A stretch of 16,427 nt of DNA from Zeimonas sp937903095. GTDB taxonomy: Bacteria; Pseudomonadota; Gammaproteobacteria; Burkholderiales; Burkholderiaceae_E. The notes beneath the pieces are model-generated. The model did not search any database. It was not told the DNA's origin and worked only from the letters and a program-made list of their open reading frames with translations. The translations under genes were made by a program, and so were the position numbers. The DNA lies in contig CALCZN010000297.1 in NCBI GenBank assembly GCA_937903095.1, positions 1 through 16,427 of the forward strand, written 5' to 3'. How positions within the stretch are numbered: position 1 is the stretch's first letter; every line of letters starts with the position of its first letter. Shown in pieces: positions 15,830 to 16,427 of the stretch.

Positions 15830-16427
15830 ACGCGCCGGCCGCGATCCCCGAAGCGGAGCCGGCCGTGCCGGAAAGCGTCGCGCAATACGACGCGCGCTGG
15901 CAGCGAATCGTCGACTGCGTCGCGCTGAAGCCCCCCGATCGCATGCCGGTCGCGCTGTACGCCACGTTCTGGCTCTGCCGCTACGGCGGGGTCAGTCACC
16001 GCACGCTGATGTACGACTACGAGCGCACGCGCGAGATCGCCGAGCAAGCGATCCTCGAATTCGAACCGGACGTCTACAGCCCGATGATCCTCGGCACCGC
16101 GCAGGGGCCGTCGCTCGAGGCGATCGGCTACCGGCAGCTGCAGTGGCCGGGGCACGGCGTCGGAGAGGATCAGCCGTTCCAGTATCTCGATCGCGAGTAC
16201 ATGACGGCCGACGAGTACGACGACTTCCTGTTCGACCCTACCGGCTACTACCTGCACACCTATCTGCCGCGCGTGGCCTCGGCCTTCGAGGGCTTCGAGC
16301 AGCTGCCGATCTTCCCCGGCCTGCACTACACGCGGCTCGTGGCGGCGATGCGTTCGTTCGGCCGGTCCGCGGTGCGCGCGGCGCTCGATCGCGTGACGAA
16401 GGCCGCCGAGGAGATCGACCGCTTCGT
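15826..16427 (+). CDS. Uroporphyrinogen decarboxylase-family methyltransferase (partial, 5' end)
   Basis: The first 200 residues are present; the gene runs off the right edge. The segment RIVDCVALKPPDRMPVALYA is the usual N-terminal pattern of the URO-D fold (PF01208), followed by EQAILEFEPDVYSPM. Members encoded with a corrinoid protein are methyltransferases of the MtaA/MtbA/CmuA type rather than heme-pathway decarboxylases. They move methyl groups onto or off cobalt using a zinc site near the C-terminus, which is outside the window. The ATG overlaps the corrinoid stop by 4 nt, which is strong evidence of paired function. Whether it takes the methyl group from a substrate or passes it to an acceptor cannot be decided. 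A true HemE is unlikely in this context. Confidence 0.85.
   Translation, partial: MNAPAAIPEAEPAVPESVAQYDARWQRIVDCVALKPPDRMPVALYATFWLCRYGGVSHRTLMYDYERTREIAEQAILEFEPDVYSPMILGTAQGPSLEAIGYRQLQWPGHGVGEDQPFQYLDREYMTADEYDDFLFDPTGYYLHTYLPRVASAFEGFEQLPIFPGLHYTRLVAAMRSFGRSAVRAALDRVTKAAEEIDRF

Noticed and set aside
15082..16326. A 414-codon minus-strand frame opposite the corrinoid and URO-D genes
   Set aside because: The plus strand carries the B12-binding motif and the URO-D N-terminus in ATGA-coupled genes; the minus frame is a shadow.

Overview
The window is high-GC DNA (about two-thirds G+C by eye) with dense, tightly coupled operons. Gene families and codon use suggest a proteobacterium, probably a Betaproteobacterium of the Burkholderiales type; no rRNA or tRNA is present, so this placement is an inference. 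There are 15 genes, no mobile element and no CRISPR. The longest gene-free stretch is the 126-bp divergent promoter region at 12506-12631.

Layout. A leftward operon runs from 11762 down to 52. In transcription order it holds: an AMP-forming acyl-CoA ligase; a periplasmic branched-chain-amino-acid-type (HAAT family) binding protein carrying an apparent frameshift; LivH, LivM, LivF and LivG; a GcvT-fold, tetrahydrofolate-dependent demethylase of the LigM/DesA type; and a second permease/ATPase set (LivH, a LivM-LivG fusion, LivF). Gaps are at most 54 bp and several genes overlap. A TetR-family regulator gene (11816-12505, leftward) lies directly upstream of this operon. Divergent from it, a rightward operon begins at 12632: a VanA-like Rieske oxygenase, a MetV-MetF-type methylenetetrahydrofolate reductase fusion, a corrinoid methyl-carrier protein, and the start of a uroporphyrinogen-decarboxylase-family (MtaA/CmuA-like) methyltransferase that runs off the window.

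How it may work. The genes read as one uptake and methyl-removal pathway. ABC transport and CoA activation handle an organic acid. Three different demethylation chemistries (Rieske oxidative, folate-dependent GcvT/LigM, corrinoid-dependent) and a folate C1 enzyme would process its methyl groups. A methoxylated aromatic acid is the most natural guess for the substrate, but it is not proven by the sequence.

Regulation. The main non-coding signal is a pair of identical half-site inverted repeats, TCTAT-N6-ATAGA. One lies in the 17-bp spacer of a TTGTTT/TATAAT promoter for the Rieske operon (12564-12579). The other lies in a TTGACA/GACGAT promoter for the ligase-transporter operon (11795-11810). 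This ties both operons and the intervening TetR gene into one predicted local regulon.
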